Part shown: piece by piece, positions 1-7,727 of the stretch
Layout: each line of letters starts with the position of its first letter
How positions within the stretch are numbered: position 1 is the stretch's first letter
From: Acidobacteriota bacterium
Lineage (GTDB): Bacteria; Acidobacteriota; UBA4820
DNA length: 64,000 nucleotides
Direction of reading: 5' to 3'
Assembly: GCA_029559035.1 (NCBI GenBank)
Contig: JAKQCT010000032.1
Span: forward strand, 53,368 to 117,367
Notes under the pieces: generated by a model
The model's input: the letters and a program-made list of their open reading frames with translations, nothing else
The model's database searches: none
What the model was told of the DNA's origin: nothing
Program-made: the position numbers and the translations under genes

Positions 1-309
1 CATGGTTTCGCCGGCAGGATCCTCGCTCGAACGGAGATGGAGATCTACGAAGAACGGAAGCGTTCGCCTGAATTCCTCGCGGGAAGGTTCGCCGCCAAGG
101 AAGCTTTCCTTAAAGCACTGGGTACGGGGCTGGGAAACGGGATACTTTTCCCGGAAATAGAAATAAGACCCGGGGCTTCCGGGAACCCCCTCATTGATTT
201 CCGTGGCCGTGCGATGGATGTTTTCAGAAGTATTGGCGGAAAGAAAGCTTTCGTGTCCATTTCCCACGAGAAGGATTACGCCCTGGCAGTAGCAGTGATC
301 GAGGGCTGA
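1..309 (+). CDS. acpS: Holo-[acyl-carrier-protein] synthase, 5'-truncated by the window edge
   Basis: Transfers 4'-phosphopantetheine from CoA to apo-ACP, activating the fatty-acid carrier in the cytoplasm. The reading frame is open from base 1 and begins inside the conserved region (HGFAGRILARTE), so roughly 20-25 N-terminal residues, including the metal-binding Asp, lie outside the window. Visible family motifs are FAAKEAFLKALGTG, whose Glu is a Mg ligand, and the C-terminal SISHEKDYALAVAVI. An internal ATG at 37 exists but falls after the first motif and is not the true start. The next gene starts 3 bp after the stop, so the two are probably cotranscribed. Confidence 0.9.
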   Translation, partial: HGFAGRILARTEMEIYEERKRSPEFLAGRFAAKEAFLKALGTGLGNGILFPEIEIRPGASGNPLIDFRGRAMDVFRSIGGKKAFVSISHEKDYALAVAVIEG

Positions 310-312
310 GGA

Positions 313-1917
313 ATGAAGAACGCCCGCCTCGCCTCCCTTTTGATACTGTTCGAATTAACGCTGCTTCTGGCGGGCAACGGGATGATCGGGCTTTTCGAAT
401 CCTCCGAGGCCCGCTACGCCGAAGTTTCCAGGGAAATGATCGAGACCGGCGATTTCCTTTCACCGCAGATGGATTATGTTTACCACTTCACGAAGCCTCC
501 GATGACTTACTGGCTCACTTCGCTCGGGATGACGATCTTCGGCACGAATCCTTTCGGGGCCAGGTTTTTCGTGACCCTCTTCGCGATCCTGACGATGGTC
601 GTGGTCTACCTTTCCGGAAGGGAAGATGATGAGGAGGAAGGATTCTACGCCTTTCTCATACTTGGCGCCTCTCCGCTTTTTTTCATCATGGCCAAGGTCC
701 TGACGACGGACATCTTCCTGACCTTCTTCATTGCTCTCGGGTACTATTTTTTCAAGCTCATGGAAAGAGGCAGGCTGAGCCGTATAATGTTCGAACTCTC
801 GTTCGGAGCGGTGGCCGCTATGTCAATCCTGACCAAGGGACAGGTCCCGATCCTTTACTGGGCGCTTATTTTCGGAGGGCTGGCTCTTTTCCGCCGGGAT
901 TGGGGGCCGCTCAAGACCCTGCTGTCCCCCATCCTCCTGATCACCATGGCGGCCTTGTCGGGATGGTGGTTCATTGCGGTGGGGCTCAAACATCCCGGCC
1001 TTCTCCAGTATCTGTTTTTAAAGGAATCGGTCGAAGCGAGCTATTCAGCGAACAGATTCCACCCCGGGCCCGTCTACTACTACATACCCGTGATGCTAGG
1101 GGCTCTTTTCCCTTTCTGGTTCCTGACGCCGTCCCCGAAAAAACTTTTCGGCGACGACCGTTTCACGGCTCTCATCGGCTACACGGTTTTTCCCCTTTTT
1201 CTCTTCAGCCTCTTCCCGGCAAAGCTTCCCACCTATCTTTTACCGTCCATGCCGGGGTGGGCATTGCTCCTCGCAGGAAGCGTGAAAGGAGCCTCCCGGA
1301 AAAGGGTTGCATTGATGTGCTCGTCGCTGTTCGTCCTCCAGGCAGCAATCGCCCTTTTCATTTTCGTCAGGGGAGGCAGGTATATCAGGGCCGACTTCAC
1401 GGACGTGGTGGTGATCATGGCGGCCGGGGCCGGAGTCTCCCTCGCGGGACTGTGCCTGGCGCTAAGGAAAAGGTCCCGAGCCGCGCTGATCGCGGTTTTC
1501 CTCTCCCTTCTCTCGGCCGGGATCGCCGCCCCGTCGATCGTGGCCAAGCATCCCGAGAAGTTCAAGATAGCCGAGAGAACGGCATTGGCGATCAGGCAGA
1601 AGATCCATCCGGAAGACAAGGTGATGGAACTCAGGACCACTGCCTTCTCTATCCCGTTCTACCTGGAAAGGAAGGTATACGCTTTCGAGAATAACTTCTT
1701 CAGGAAGAAATTCCTCAGGGAAAAGCCGCCGCACATCCTCCAGGGAAAAGAAGAACTGGACAGGTTCATTGCAGGAAATCCGGCTGTCTGGGTCCTGGTG
1801 GACAAAAAGAGCGAACCCTACTTAAAAGAGCATTACCCGTCGTTCAGGTTGTTCGCTTCAGGGGACCGTTATATCGTATATGTATCTCCGGAAGTGGCGG
1901 ATAGAATCAGTAAATGA
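313..1917 (+). CDS. ArnT/PMT-like membrane glycosyltransferase (GT39/GT83 type)
   Basis: Predicted integral-membrane transferase that moves a sugar from a polyprenyl-phosphate donor to a lipid or protein acceptor at the outer face of the inner membrane. It has 534 residues, about 10-12 hydrophobic segments and a C-terminal soluble domain. The first periplasmic loop carries FESSEARYAEVSREM, followed by FTKPPMTYWL, the pattern typical of ArnT-like enzymes with an acidic catalytic residue in loop 1. The start ATG is 3 bp after acpS. The 3' end overlaps the 3' end of the converging secreted-protein gene by 11 bp. The acceptor cannot be told from sequence. A second, diverged paralogue lies at 29764-31332. 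Confidence 0.85.
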   Translation: MKNARLASLLILFELTLLLAGNGMIGLFESSEARYAEVSREMIETGDFLSPQMDYVYHFTKPPMTYWLTSLGMTIFGTNPFGARFFVTLFAILTMVVVYLSGREDDEEEGFYAFLILGASPLFFIMAKVLTTDIFLTFFIALGYYFFKLMERGRLSRIMFELSFGAVAAMSILTKGQVPILYWALIFGGLALFRRDWGPLKTLLSPILLITMAALSGWWFIAVGLKHPGLLQYLFLKESVEASYSANRFHPGPVYYYIPVMLGALFPFWFLTPSPKKLFGDDRFTALIGYTVFPLFLFSLFPAKLPTYLLPSMPGWALLLAGSVKGASRKRVALMCSSLFVLQAAIALFIFVRGGRYIRADFTDVVVIMAAGAGVSLAGLCLALRKRSRAALIAVFLSLLSAGIAAPSIVAKHPEKFKIAERTALAIRQKIHPEDKVMELRTTAFSIPFYLERKVYAFENNFFRKKFLREKPPHILQGKEELDRFIAGNPAVWVLVDKKSEPYLKEHYPSFRLFASGDRYIVYVSPEVADRISK

Positions 1918-2752
1918 CCTTTATCTTTCCGTCCTCGATACTTACCCTGAGGCTGTCTCCGGGGACTCCCGCAAGCTCATAAAAGACCAGCGGAACCGAC
2001 TCGCCGAGGTCCGTTGTTTCATGCGGGAACGTATCTCCAGGCGCGAATCCGCCTTTTTCAAGGTCATCTGTCCCGGAAAGCGCCGGATATAGGGGATAGG
2101 CCTGAACGAAGATGGAAGAGAGAGGAGGAGAAACGGGGTTCAGGGAAGTTATCTCGCCGTTCCTGAGAAGTGAAATCGAGAACACGGTGAAATCCTTTTC
2201 CGCGAGTGAATGTGCCATGGACGAAGAATAGGCCGGAGCGAAAGATCCCTGAGGAAAAACGACCATGTGGAACAAACCCTCCCCAAGAGACGAAGCGGTG
2301 AACTGATGTTTCAGGTTCCCGGCGCTGTCAGCTTGTACGTCAGCAAAGGAAAGCAGTTCACCGCCCTCAGCGTACAGCGCCAAAGAGTGATAAGCAGACG
2401 GCTCATACCCCTCTCCGCTGAAATAAACGGTGCCGGAAGCCGGGAACATGCTCTTGGGGATCGTCGCTTCCTCGTCTTCATAACTCTCCCAGCGAACGAC
2501 ATAGAAGGTAGAACAGCCGAAGGCGATATCGTCCACCGAGCTTGTCTCCGATCCGCAGGAAAGATCCCAGTATGAACAGAGCGAATAGGGGCCGTATGAC
2601 GGGAATGAGACGCCCGCGAAGCCGCAGGTGACGGCAGAAACATCCCCAGCCGCCGTGTCCACCCCTCCGACCAACCTCGTATACCATCCTTCGGAATAGC
2701 TTCCCCACGACCCGTCGTCCTTCAAGTAGAGCGTCCCGTCTTCGTTTCTCAC
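1907..2752 (-). CDS. C-terminal part of a large secreted protein, separated by a probable frameshift
   Basis: A 281-codon frame that opens with GTG overlapping the stop of the upstream frame (TGGTGA). It has no signal peptide and no ribosome binding site of its own. It begins with VRNEDGTLYLKDDGSW, which reads as a direct continuation of the upstream protein. One extra T in the T6 run at about 2757-2762 would join the frames as SVFFLVRNEDG. The rest resembles beta-rich extracellular modules (ASGTVYFSGEGYEPSAYHSL and so on). I treat it as the C-terminal third of one protein of about 1065 residues. The break could be a sequencing error, a real mutation, or slippage on the homopolymer. Function unknown. 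Confidence 0.6.
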   Translation of the reverse strand: MRNEDGTLYLKDDGSWGSYSEGWYTRLVGGVDTAAGDVSAVTCGFAGVSFPSYGPYSLCSYWDLSCGSETSSVDDIAFGCSTFYVVRWESYEDEEATIPKSMFPASGTVYFSGEGYEPSAYHSLALYAEGGELLSFADVQADSAGNLKHQFTASSLGEGLFHMVVFPQGSFAPAYSSSMAHSLAEKDFTVFSISLLRNGEITSLNPVSPPLSSIFVQAYPLYPALSGTDDLEKGGFAPGDTFPHETTDLGESVPLVFYELAGVPGDSLRVSIEDGKIKVIY

Positions 2753-5103
2753 CAGGAAAAAACGCTTCCGTCAAATATTGGTGCGAAGGGGTTCTGGTTC
2801 CCGAGAACGGCTTCCATAACCAACGGTGACGAGAGCGTCCTCCCGAGAGGTTCTGCCGATACCGATACCGTTCCGTTTTTCTCGATGTAAAGCGGCTTGT
2901 CGTCTATCACCACGCCGTCGTCCTGAAGTACGAGTCTGTATGTTCCCGGCTGGCTGACGGCTTCCAGCGAGAAGCTGTCGGTGAAAGACCCGGAGGCATC
3001 TGTGTTCTTTACGACGTTCCTGACTTCGTTGGAAAGCGGGTCGCGGACTATGAGCGAGTACCTTCCGGCCTGGTTTGGAACAACGTTGTATGCCTTGCAG
3101 TGGATCATTCGGCACGGAGCGAAGTGGTTCTCCTGCATCGAAAAGATCTCGTCCGCGTAAGGAACTATGTAGGAAACTCTCAGGTCGTCCTCCGTCGACG
3201 CCGTCACCGCGGGATCCCAGGAGGAACAATCGGATGCGAGACACCTGACCGCCGTCACGAGGGCATCCGAAGATGCCGGCGGAGTTACCGAAGGGGGGAT
3301 CTGGACCTGCACTACCACGTATGACTCACCGCCCATGGCGGGGATCTCGTCCGTGAAAGTTATGTCGGCTCCGTCCGATATCTTTCCGTCGCCGTCCGGA
3401 TCGCTCCAGACGGTCATCTGCCAGGAGGAACCGTTGAAAGGCTCGTAACCCGCCGCACGGAAAGTGAACCTGGCCGGGGATCCCGAATTGTTCTGAAGTT
3501 TATGGGGGAAAAATACTGATGTCCCCGCCGCTCCGTATTTCTCGGTGCCGTCAGTCATGGAATAAGACGGGGTCAGGGTGAGGGAAGCCCTGATCGTTAT
3601 CATATCGCTCGCTGAAACGGCGCTTCCGTTGGAGAACGCCCCGGCAAAGAGATCTATCTGATCCACCGTCCCTAAGACAGCTCCCGGCGGGACCGATACG
3701 GCAAGCGACAGTGAAACCGATCCGTTCTGGTCGAGGAACAGGTCGGGAGCCCCGTCAAGATCGGCATCGAACGCCGGATCAACAACATCCCAGTTCCCAT
3801 CGCTGTCGTGATCGGTCCCGAGAATGGCCGATCCCCAATAAAGCGAAACGGAATAACCTTGGGTCCCCAGAAGTGAGAGCTCGAACCTGTCCCCGGCACG
3901 ACCGTTAAAGAGAGTGTGTTCTAGGACGGCCGTTTCTCCCGCCGAGATAGATACTGACCGGTCAGGGTAAAGGAGAGCTTCTCCGACGTACGTCGTGTCG
4001 GTGACCGTGGCGCCGGAACCGTCGCCCGCCGACACGGCGTGAAGCCTTGATATTTCTGCGCACCCCGGCGGAACGCCCGAAGTGTCGGCGACGAGGGACA
4101 CCGCGCGGGTCGTCCATGGAGAAAGCGCCATGTCCGGCCTTCCGTCGGAATTGGAATCATGACCCGGCGCCAGGTAATCCCCCGCGTCGGCAAAGCTTCC
4201 GTTGCCCGTCGCGTCGGTAGCTATAAGCGTGTCGTCCCAATAGATCGACAGAGGGACTCCCGAAGAGGATTCCGCGTAAAAATCGGCGGTGTCGTCGAAC
4301 GATCCGTTGTTCTTGACCGTGTGGACGTATGCAGCCTGGGTTCCGGGAGACACCGATGAATAAGAATCAGGCCAGAGCTGTATCCAGTAGTAGGCAAAAG
4401 CGCCTATGCCCCCTCCCGGGCCTCCCAGGTTGTCATCCACCTGGGAAAGGGAGGCGTTGTTGCCGGAAGACACGTGGTAGAAAATCGGAGTCCCGTATGC
4501 GGCGCCTACTTTGGCCCAGGGCACGTAGCTTTCAAATGCCGAGCCGGTCGAATTACCTGCTTTCAGTCCGGTCACAGAGAAATAGTGGGGATCTCCCGCA
4601 GGTATCACCGATAGGGAACCGGGCATGTCGTAACCGTCTATCAGGCCGGAAGCGTCTGTCAGGGAATCCCCCCCCGGTTCCAAAGGATCGTACCGGTATA
4701 GCGTAAGGTCCGTATTCTTTGTGGATCCCTGGAACGAGACATGCAGGACAAGATCCGTTGAATCGGCTTTCTTATCCTGCGCGAGGTCCATTATGAAGAA
4801 GAAATTCTGGATGTTGGTCGAACTTCCGACCCTTTCTACATACAGGTAAATGTTGTCGGTATCGTATGTCCAGGCGAATTTCAGCATGTCCCTGCCGGTG
4901 GACTGCACGGGGCAGTCCCTGTCGGCAGAATTGGCGCAGTCCGATGCCGACGCCCCGTCAAGGGTCACGTTGTTGGGATTCTGGAGCACAGCTGTCCAAT
5001 CGGTCATGTTCCCGTTGACTACGATGGTCTCGAGCGTCGGCGCTCCCGCCCAGGAGAACAGACCCGTGACCGCGAAAGCCGCAACCGCAATCAGCCGTTT
5101 CAT
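2749..5103 (-). CDS. Large secreted protein with N-terminal CBM9/DOMON-like domain
   Basis: The start was set at 5103 rather than the upstream ATG at 5121 because AGAGGTG sits just before it and the product then begins with a clean signal peptide (MKRLIAVAAFAVTGLFSWA). The N-terminal region (about residues 20-240) starts TIVVNGNMTDW and looks like a CBM9/DOMON-type beta-sandwich. After it come three loosely repeated beta-rich modules, each with a calcium-binding-like Asp-rich loop (DPDGDGKISDGAD, DADLDGAPD). Several Cys suggest export to the periplasm or surface. The frame ends at FDGSVFSW and apparently continues in another frame (see 1907-2752). No enzymatic motif was recognised; an adhesin or surface-binding role is inference. 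Confidence 0.7.
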   Translation of the reverse strand: MKRLIAVAAFAVTGLFSWAGAPTLETIVVNGNMTDWTAVLQNPNNVTLDGASASDCANSADRDCPVQSTGRDMLKFAWTYDTDNIYLYVERVGSSTNIQNFFFIMDLAQDKKADSTDLVLHVSFQGSTKNTDLTLYRYDPLEPGGDSLTDASGLIDGYDMPGSLSVIPAGDPHYFSVTGLKAGNSTGSAFESYVPWAKVGAAYGTPIFYHVSSGNNASLSQVDDNLGGPGGGIGAFAYYWIQLWPDSYSSVSPGTQAAYVHTVKNNGSFDDTADFYAESSSGVPLSIYWDDTLIATDATGNGSFADAGDYLAPGHDSNSDGRPDMALSPWTTRAVSLVADTSGVPPGCAEISRLHAVSAGDGSGATVTDTTYVGEALLYPDRSVSISAGETAVLEHTLFNGRAGDRFELSLLGTQGYSVSLYWGSAILGTDHDSDGNWDVVDPAFDADLDGAPDLFLDQNGSVSLSLAVSVPPGAVLGTVDQIDLFAGAFSNGSAVSASDMITIRASLTLTPSYSMTDGTEKYGAAGTSVFFPHKLQNNSGSPARFTFRAAGYEPFNGSSWQMTVWSDPDGDGKISDGADITFTDEIPAMGGESYVVVQVQIPPSVTPPASSDALVTAVRCLASDCSSWDPAVTASTEDDLRVSYIVPYADEIFSMQENHFAPCRMIHCKAYNVVPNQAGRYSLIVRDPLSNEVRNVVKNTDASGSFTDSFSLEAVSQPGTYRLVLQDDGVVIDDKPLYIEKNGTVSVSAEPLGRTLSSPLVMEAVLGNQNPFAPIFDGSVFSW

Positions 5104-5126
5104 CACACACCTCTTAAGCACTATAT

Positions 5127-5187
5127 ACTATGGGCTTTGCGGAGTCGAACGTCAAGAAACAAAAGAAGAAATGTGACACCCGTCACA
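5127..5187 (-). promoter_or_regulatory. Candidate promoter with CRP/FNR-type operator
   Basis: An exact TGTGA-N6-TCACA inverted repeat lies at 5172-5187, matching the consensus bound by CRP-family regulators. On the minus strand, TTGACG (5155-5150) is followed after 17 bp by CATAGT (5132-5127). The operator centre would be about 59 bp upstream of the predicted start point, close to a class I activator position. The target would be the secreted-protein gene starting at 5103. The regulator itself is not identified. The boxes are seen in sequence; their use is inferred. Confidence 0.5.
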
Positions 5188-5279
5188 CTTTTGAAAGCCC
5201 TGCGCGGCGGATATGCGATGAGGGCTAGAGCTTCGCTCAGACATGACGTGAGGCCCTGAACTCATTGTGGACAGTGGTT

Positions 5280-6650
5280 TCAGGAGACCAGCGAAGGGTG
5301 CTTCTTTTCTCCTGCCGGGTAATCGCCCCTGAAACAGGCGTAACAGTAATCGTCGGGATTTGAGACTGTTCCCCTGAGATCTTCGATGGTCAGGTATTTT
5401 AGGGTATCCGCGCCAATGAAAGCCCTGATGTCCTCGATCTCCATCTTCGAAGCGATAAGCTTTTCCCTGTTGGGGGTATCAACGCCGTAATAACACGAAT
5501 ACCTTATGGGAGGCGAGCCTATCCTCAGGTGGACTTCGAGGGCGCCGTTCTCCCTCAGCATGCGGATCAGCTTCTTGATCGTCGTTCCCCTGACGATCGA
5601 ATCGTCGACGATCACAAGCTTCTTCCCCGCGATGAAGCCCGGCAGGGGGTTGAACTTGAACCTCACCCCTTCGTCCCTCGTGATCTGGTCCGGGGCTATG
5701 AATGTCCTCCCGACGTAGTGGTTCCGCACAAGGCCGAGCGCGAACGGTATCCCGCTCCTGTTGGCGTACCCGAGGGCGATGTAGTTCGAGGAGTCGGGGA
5801 CCGCGATCACGTGGTCAGCCTTCACGTCGTCGCCCGAAGCGAGCGCTTCCCCTATCTTTCTTCTCACCTCGAACACCTTTTCGCCGAAAATGACGCTGTC
5901 GGGCCTGGAAAAATATATGTGCTCGAAAATGCAGTGCCGGGCTGGTTTCTCGACCCTGCGCGGGTAGGTCATAGAACCGTCCGGCCCCCACCTGAAGATA
6001 GAACCGGCGGGGATCTCGCCCTTGTAGGGGATCCTCAGGATGTCGAGGGCCACGCTCTCGCTGGCGATAGCCGCGACTCCATCCTTATCGCCGTAGCACA
6101 TCGGCCGGAACGCCCACGGGTCCCTGAAGGCGTAGAGCTCCTCATCCGTCATCAGTACGGCGGAGAAAGCTCCGAGCGCCTTTTCCATCAGCAGGTACAT
6201 AGCCTCCACCAGGCCTTTGTTCCGTCGGAAGGCAACCATGCCGACGAACTTCGCCATGACCTCCGCGTCGTTGTCGCCTTCGAGTGCGAACCCTTCCTTC
6301 TCAATTTCTTCAATGAGTTCGGGAAGGTTGGTGATGTCCCCGTTCGAGGCGAGGGCGAATATCGGTTTTCCGTCCATGGAAAATATGTGCGGCTGGCAGT
6401 TGCAGAGGCTTACCGGCCCCTGAGTCGGATACCTGACGTGCCCGATCGCCATGGAGCCGGGCAGGCTTTTCAGCTTCTCCTGGGAGAAAGTGTCCTTGAC
6501 GAGGCCCAAGCCGAAATGGCTGTGAAGCCCCTCTTTGTCCCAGGATACGATCCCGGCGGAATCCTGCCCCCTGTGCTGCTCGGCGAACAGCGCCTCGGCG
6601 ACACCGAAGGAAGCGTTCTCTTTTTTGAAAATACCGGCGATACCGCACAT
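5280..6650 (-). CDS. purF: Amidophosphoribosyltransferase (glutamine PRPP amidotransferase)
   Basis: First committed step of purine synthesis: PRPP plus glutamine gives 5-phosphoribosylamine. The 456-residue length is normal. After removal of Met1 the N-terminal nucleophile is Cys2 (MCGIAGIF), which marks the Ntn glutaminase domain. The PRPP loop is LVIVDDSIVRGTT. Cys residues in RHCIFE, RYSCYYG and YCYACF match the positions of the [4Fe-4S] ligands of the Bacillus-type enzyme, so an oxygen-sensitive cluster is likely. Its upstream region is interrupted by a 270-bp repeat element (6701-6970). purN, another purine gene, is 43 kb away, so the pathway is not clustered here. Confidence 0.96.
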   Translation of the reverse strand: MCGIAGIFKKENASFGVAEALFAEQHRGQDSAGIVSWDKEGLHSHFGLGLVKDTFSQEKLKSLPGSMAIGHVRYPTQGPVSLCNCQPHIFSMDGKPIFALASNGDITNLPELIEEIEKEGFALEGDNDAEVMAKFVGMVAFRRNKGLVEAMYLLMEKALGAFSAVLMTDEELYAFRDPWAFRPMCYGDKDGVAAIASESVALDILRIPYKGEIPAGSIFRWGPDGSMTYPRRVEKPARHCIFEHIYFSRPDSVIFGEKVFEVRRKIGEALASGDDVKADHVIAVPDSSNYIALGYANRSGIPFALGLVRNHYVGRTFIAPDQITRDEGVRFKFNPLPGFIAGKKLVIVDDSIVRGTTIKKLIRMLRENGALEVHLRIGSPPIRYSCYYGVDTPNREKLIASKMEIEDIRAFIGADTLKYLTIEDLRGTVSNPDDYCYACFRGDYPAGEKKHPSLVS

Positions 6651-6681
6651 TCCACGGCCTCCACGGAAAAAGAAGCTTTGG

Positions 6682-6700
6682 ATTATAGCACAAAAACCTA
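6682..6700 (-). promoter_or_regulatory. Extended -10 promoter of purF, cut by the MITE
   Basis: On the minus strand TGCTATAAT (TATAAT at 6687-6682 preceded by TGC) lies 31 bp upstream of the purF ATG. The expected -35 position (about 6705-6710) falls inside the inserted element, which begins at 6701. Transcription must therefore rely on the extended -10 or on a -35 supplied by the element end. Confidence 0.5.
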
Positions 6701-6970
6701 GAGCCTATCCGGAAATAAGACATAGCCGCGACGGTTGCTGTCGGATGTGCATGGCGAGGAAGCGAACGAAGGCCGATGTCTGGCGCATCGGATGAGCGAG
6801 CTGACAAAGCCGGGTGCGCTGGCAGCCCCGTCCCGAAGGGCGCGGACGGCGGGCTTCGCATAACTGTGTTGTCCTCCTTTGAAAGGCAGACCAGCCTTAC
6901 TTCAGTCGGCCGCCTTGTTCTGCTCGCCCGGCGTCTAGCGCGCGACTGTGTCCTATTTCCGGATAGGCTC
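6701..6970. mobile_element. 270-bp MITE-like element with 29-bp terminal inverted repeats
   Basis: The left end (6701-6729) and right end (6942-6970) are inverted repeats matching at 26 of 29 positions, with outermost sequence GAGCCTATCCGGAAATA. The interior has no convincing coding frame. The size, clean termini and position in an intergenic gap fit a miniature inverted-repeat element moved by a transposase in trans. Flanks read CTA on the left and TTA on the right, so a target duplication is not clear. The right end lies 10 bp from the stop codon of the nitrilase gene and the left end is in the purF promoter. Confidence 0.7.
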
Positions 6971-6980
6971 TTAATCCGGA

Positions 6981-7727
6981 TTAACTCCGGCACAAGCGGG
7001 ACGGGCAGCCGGCAGGGCCAACTTTGAGAGGGTCCACCAGCACCTCCCCGCGGAAAGGAAGGTCGATCTCGTAAAGCGAGTCGTCAATAGCGGGCGCTTC
7101 GTTCCCGAGAGGGTCGAACAGGTAATTGCCCGCCCCGGAGAACTTCTCCCCGCCGAGGTCTGCCGACGAGACGCAGCAGCCGGCTACATGGATGGCGTTT
7201 TCGATGGCCCTGGCTCTGAGCAGCGTTCTCCATGTTCCGTTTCTGCGCCACGGCCACCAGGCGGGAACCAGGAGGAGCCCGATCTTCTGCTCCATCCTCA
7301 GCACCCTCGAAGCTTCGGGAAACCTTATGTCGTTGCAGACCACGACTCCGACCCTTCCGAACGGAGTTTCCGCGGCGGAGTAATGATCTCCTCTTTCCCA
7401 CAGTCTATCCTCCCCGTTGGGAAGGAATAGGTTGACCTTGTCGTAGCTGAGGACCTCCTTTCCTCCGCGCCACATCAGCGCCCTGTTCCTGTTTTCCTCG
7501 GATATGGTACCGAAAAGGATGAGCTTTTCGGGGTTGTCTCCCGACAGTTCCGAAAAGCATCTTCTGGCCTCTTCCGGCTCTACGATCCCCGAGTAACCTG
7601 TCAGGAACAGCTCGGGAAACACGACCGCATCAGCACCGGCGGAAAAGGCTCTTTCCAATTCCTCGCGGGTTCTCCGCAAGTTGTCCTGCGGCCTGCCTGT
7701 CACCCATCTGGAAAGCCATATTTTCAT
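6981..7727 (-). CDS. Carbon-nitrogen hydrolase (nitrilase superfamily amidase)
   Basis: Cytosolic amidase of the nitrilase superfamily, 248 residues, close to the size of omega-amidase/YafV-like members. The catalytic triad is visible: Glu39 in VVFPELF, Lys97 in SYDKVNLF and Cys131 in VVVCNDIRFPE. Substrate is undetermined. The ATG overlaps the stop of the upstream permease (4 bp, ATGA type), so the pair is translationally coupled. An amide or ureide substrate delivered by a purine-type permease is possible but is inference. The C-terminus is rich in Gly/Cys (GPAGCPSRLCRS). The 3' end abuts the MITE at 6970. Confidence 0.88.
   Translation of the reverse strand: MKIWLSRWVTGRPQDNLRRTREELERAFSAGADAVVFPELFLTGYSGIVEPEEARRCFSELSGDNPEKLILFGTISEENRNRALMWRGGKEVLSYDKVNLFLPNGEDRLWERGDHYSAAETPFGRVGVVVCNDIRFPEASRVLRMEQKIGLLLVPAWWPWRRNGTWRTLLRARAIENAIHVAGCCVSSADLGGEKFSGAGNYLFDPLGNEAPAIDDSLYEIDLPFRGEVLVDPLKVGPAGCPSRLCRS

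Noticed and set aside
5529..6701. 390-codon open frame opposite purF
   Set aside because: Shadow of purF caused by high GC; purF has all family motifs.
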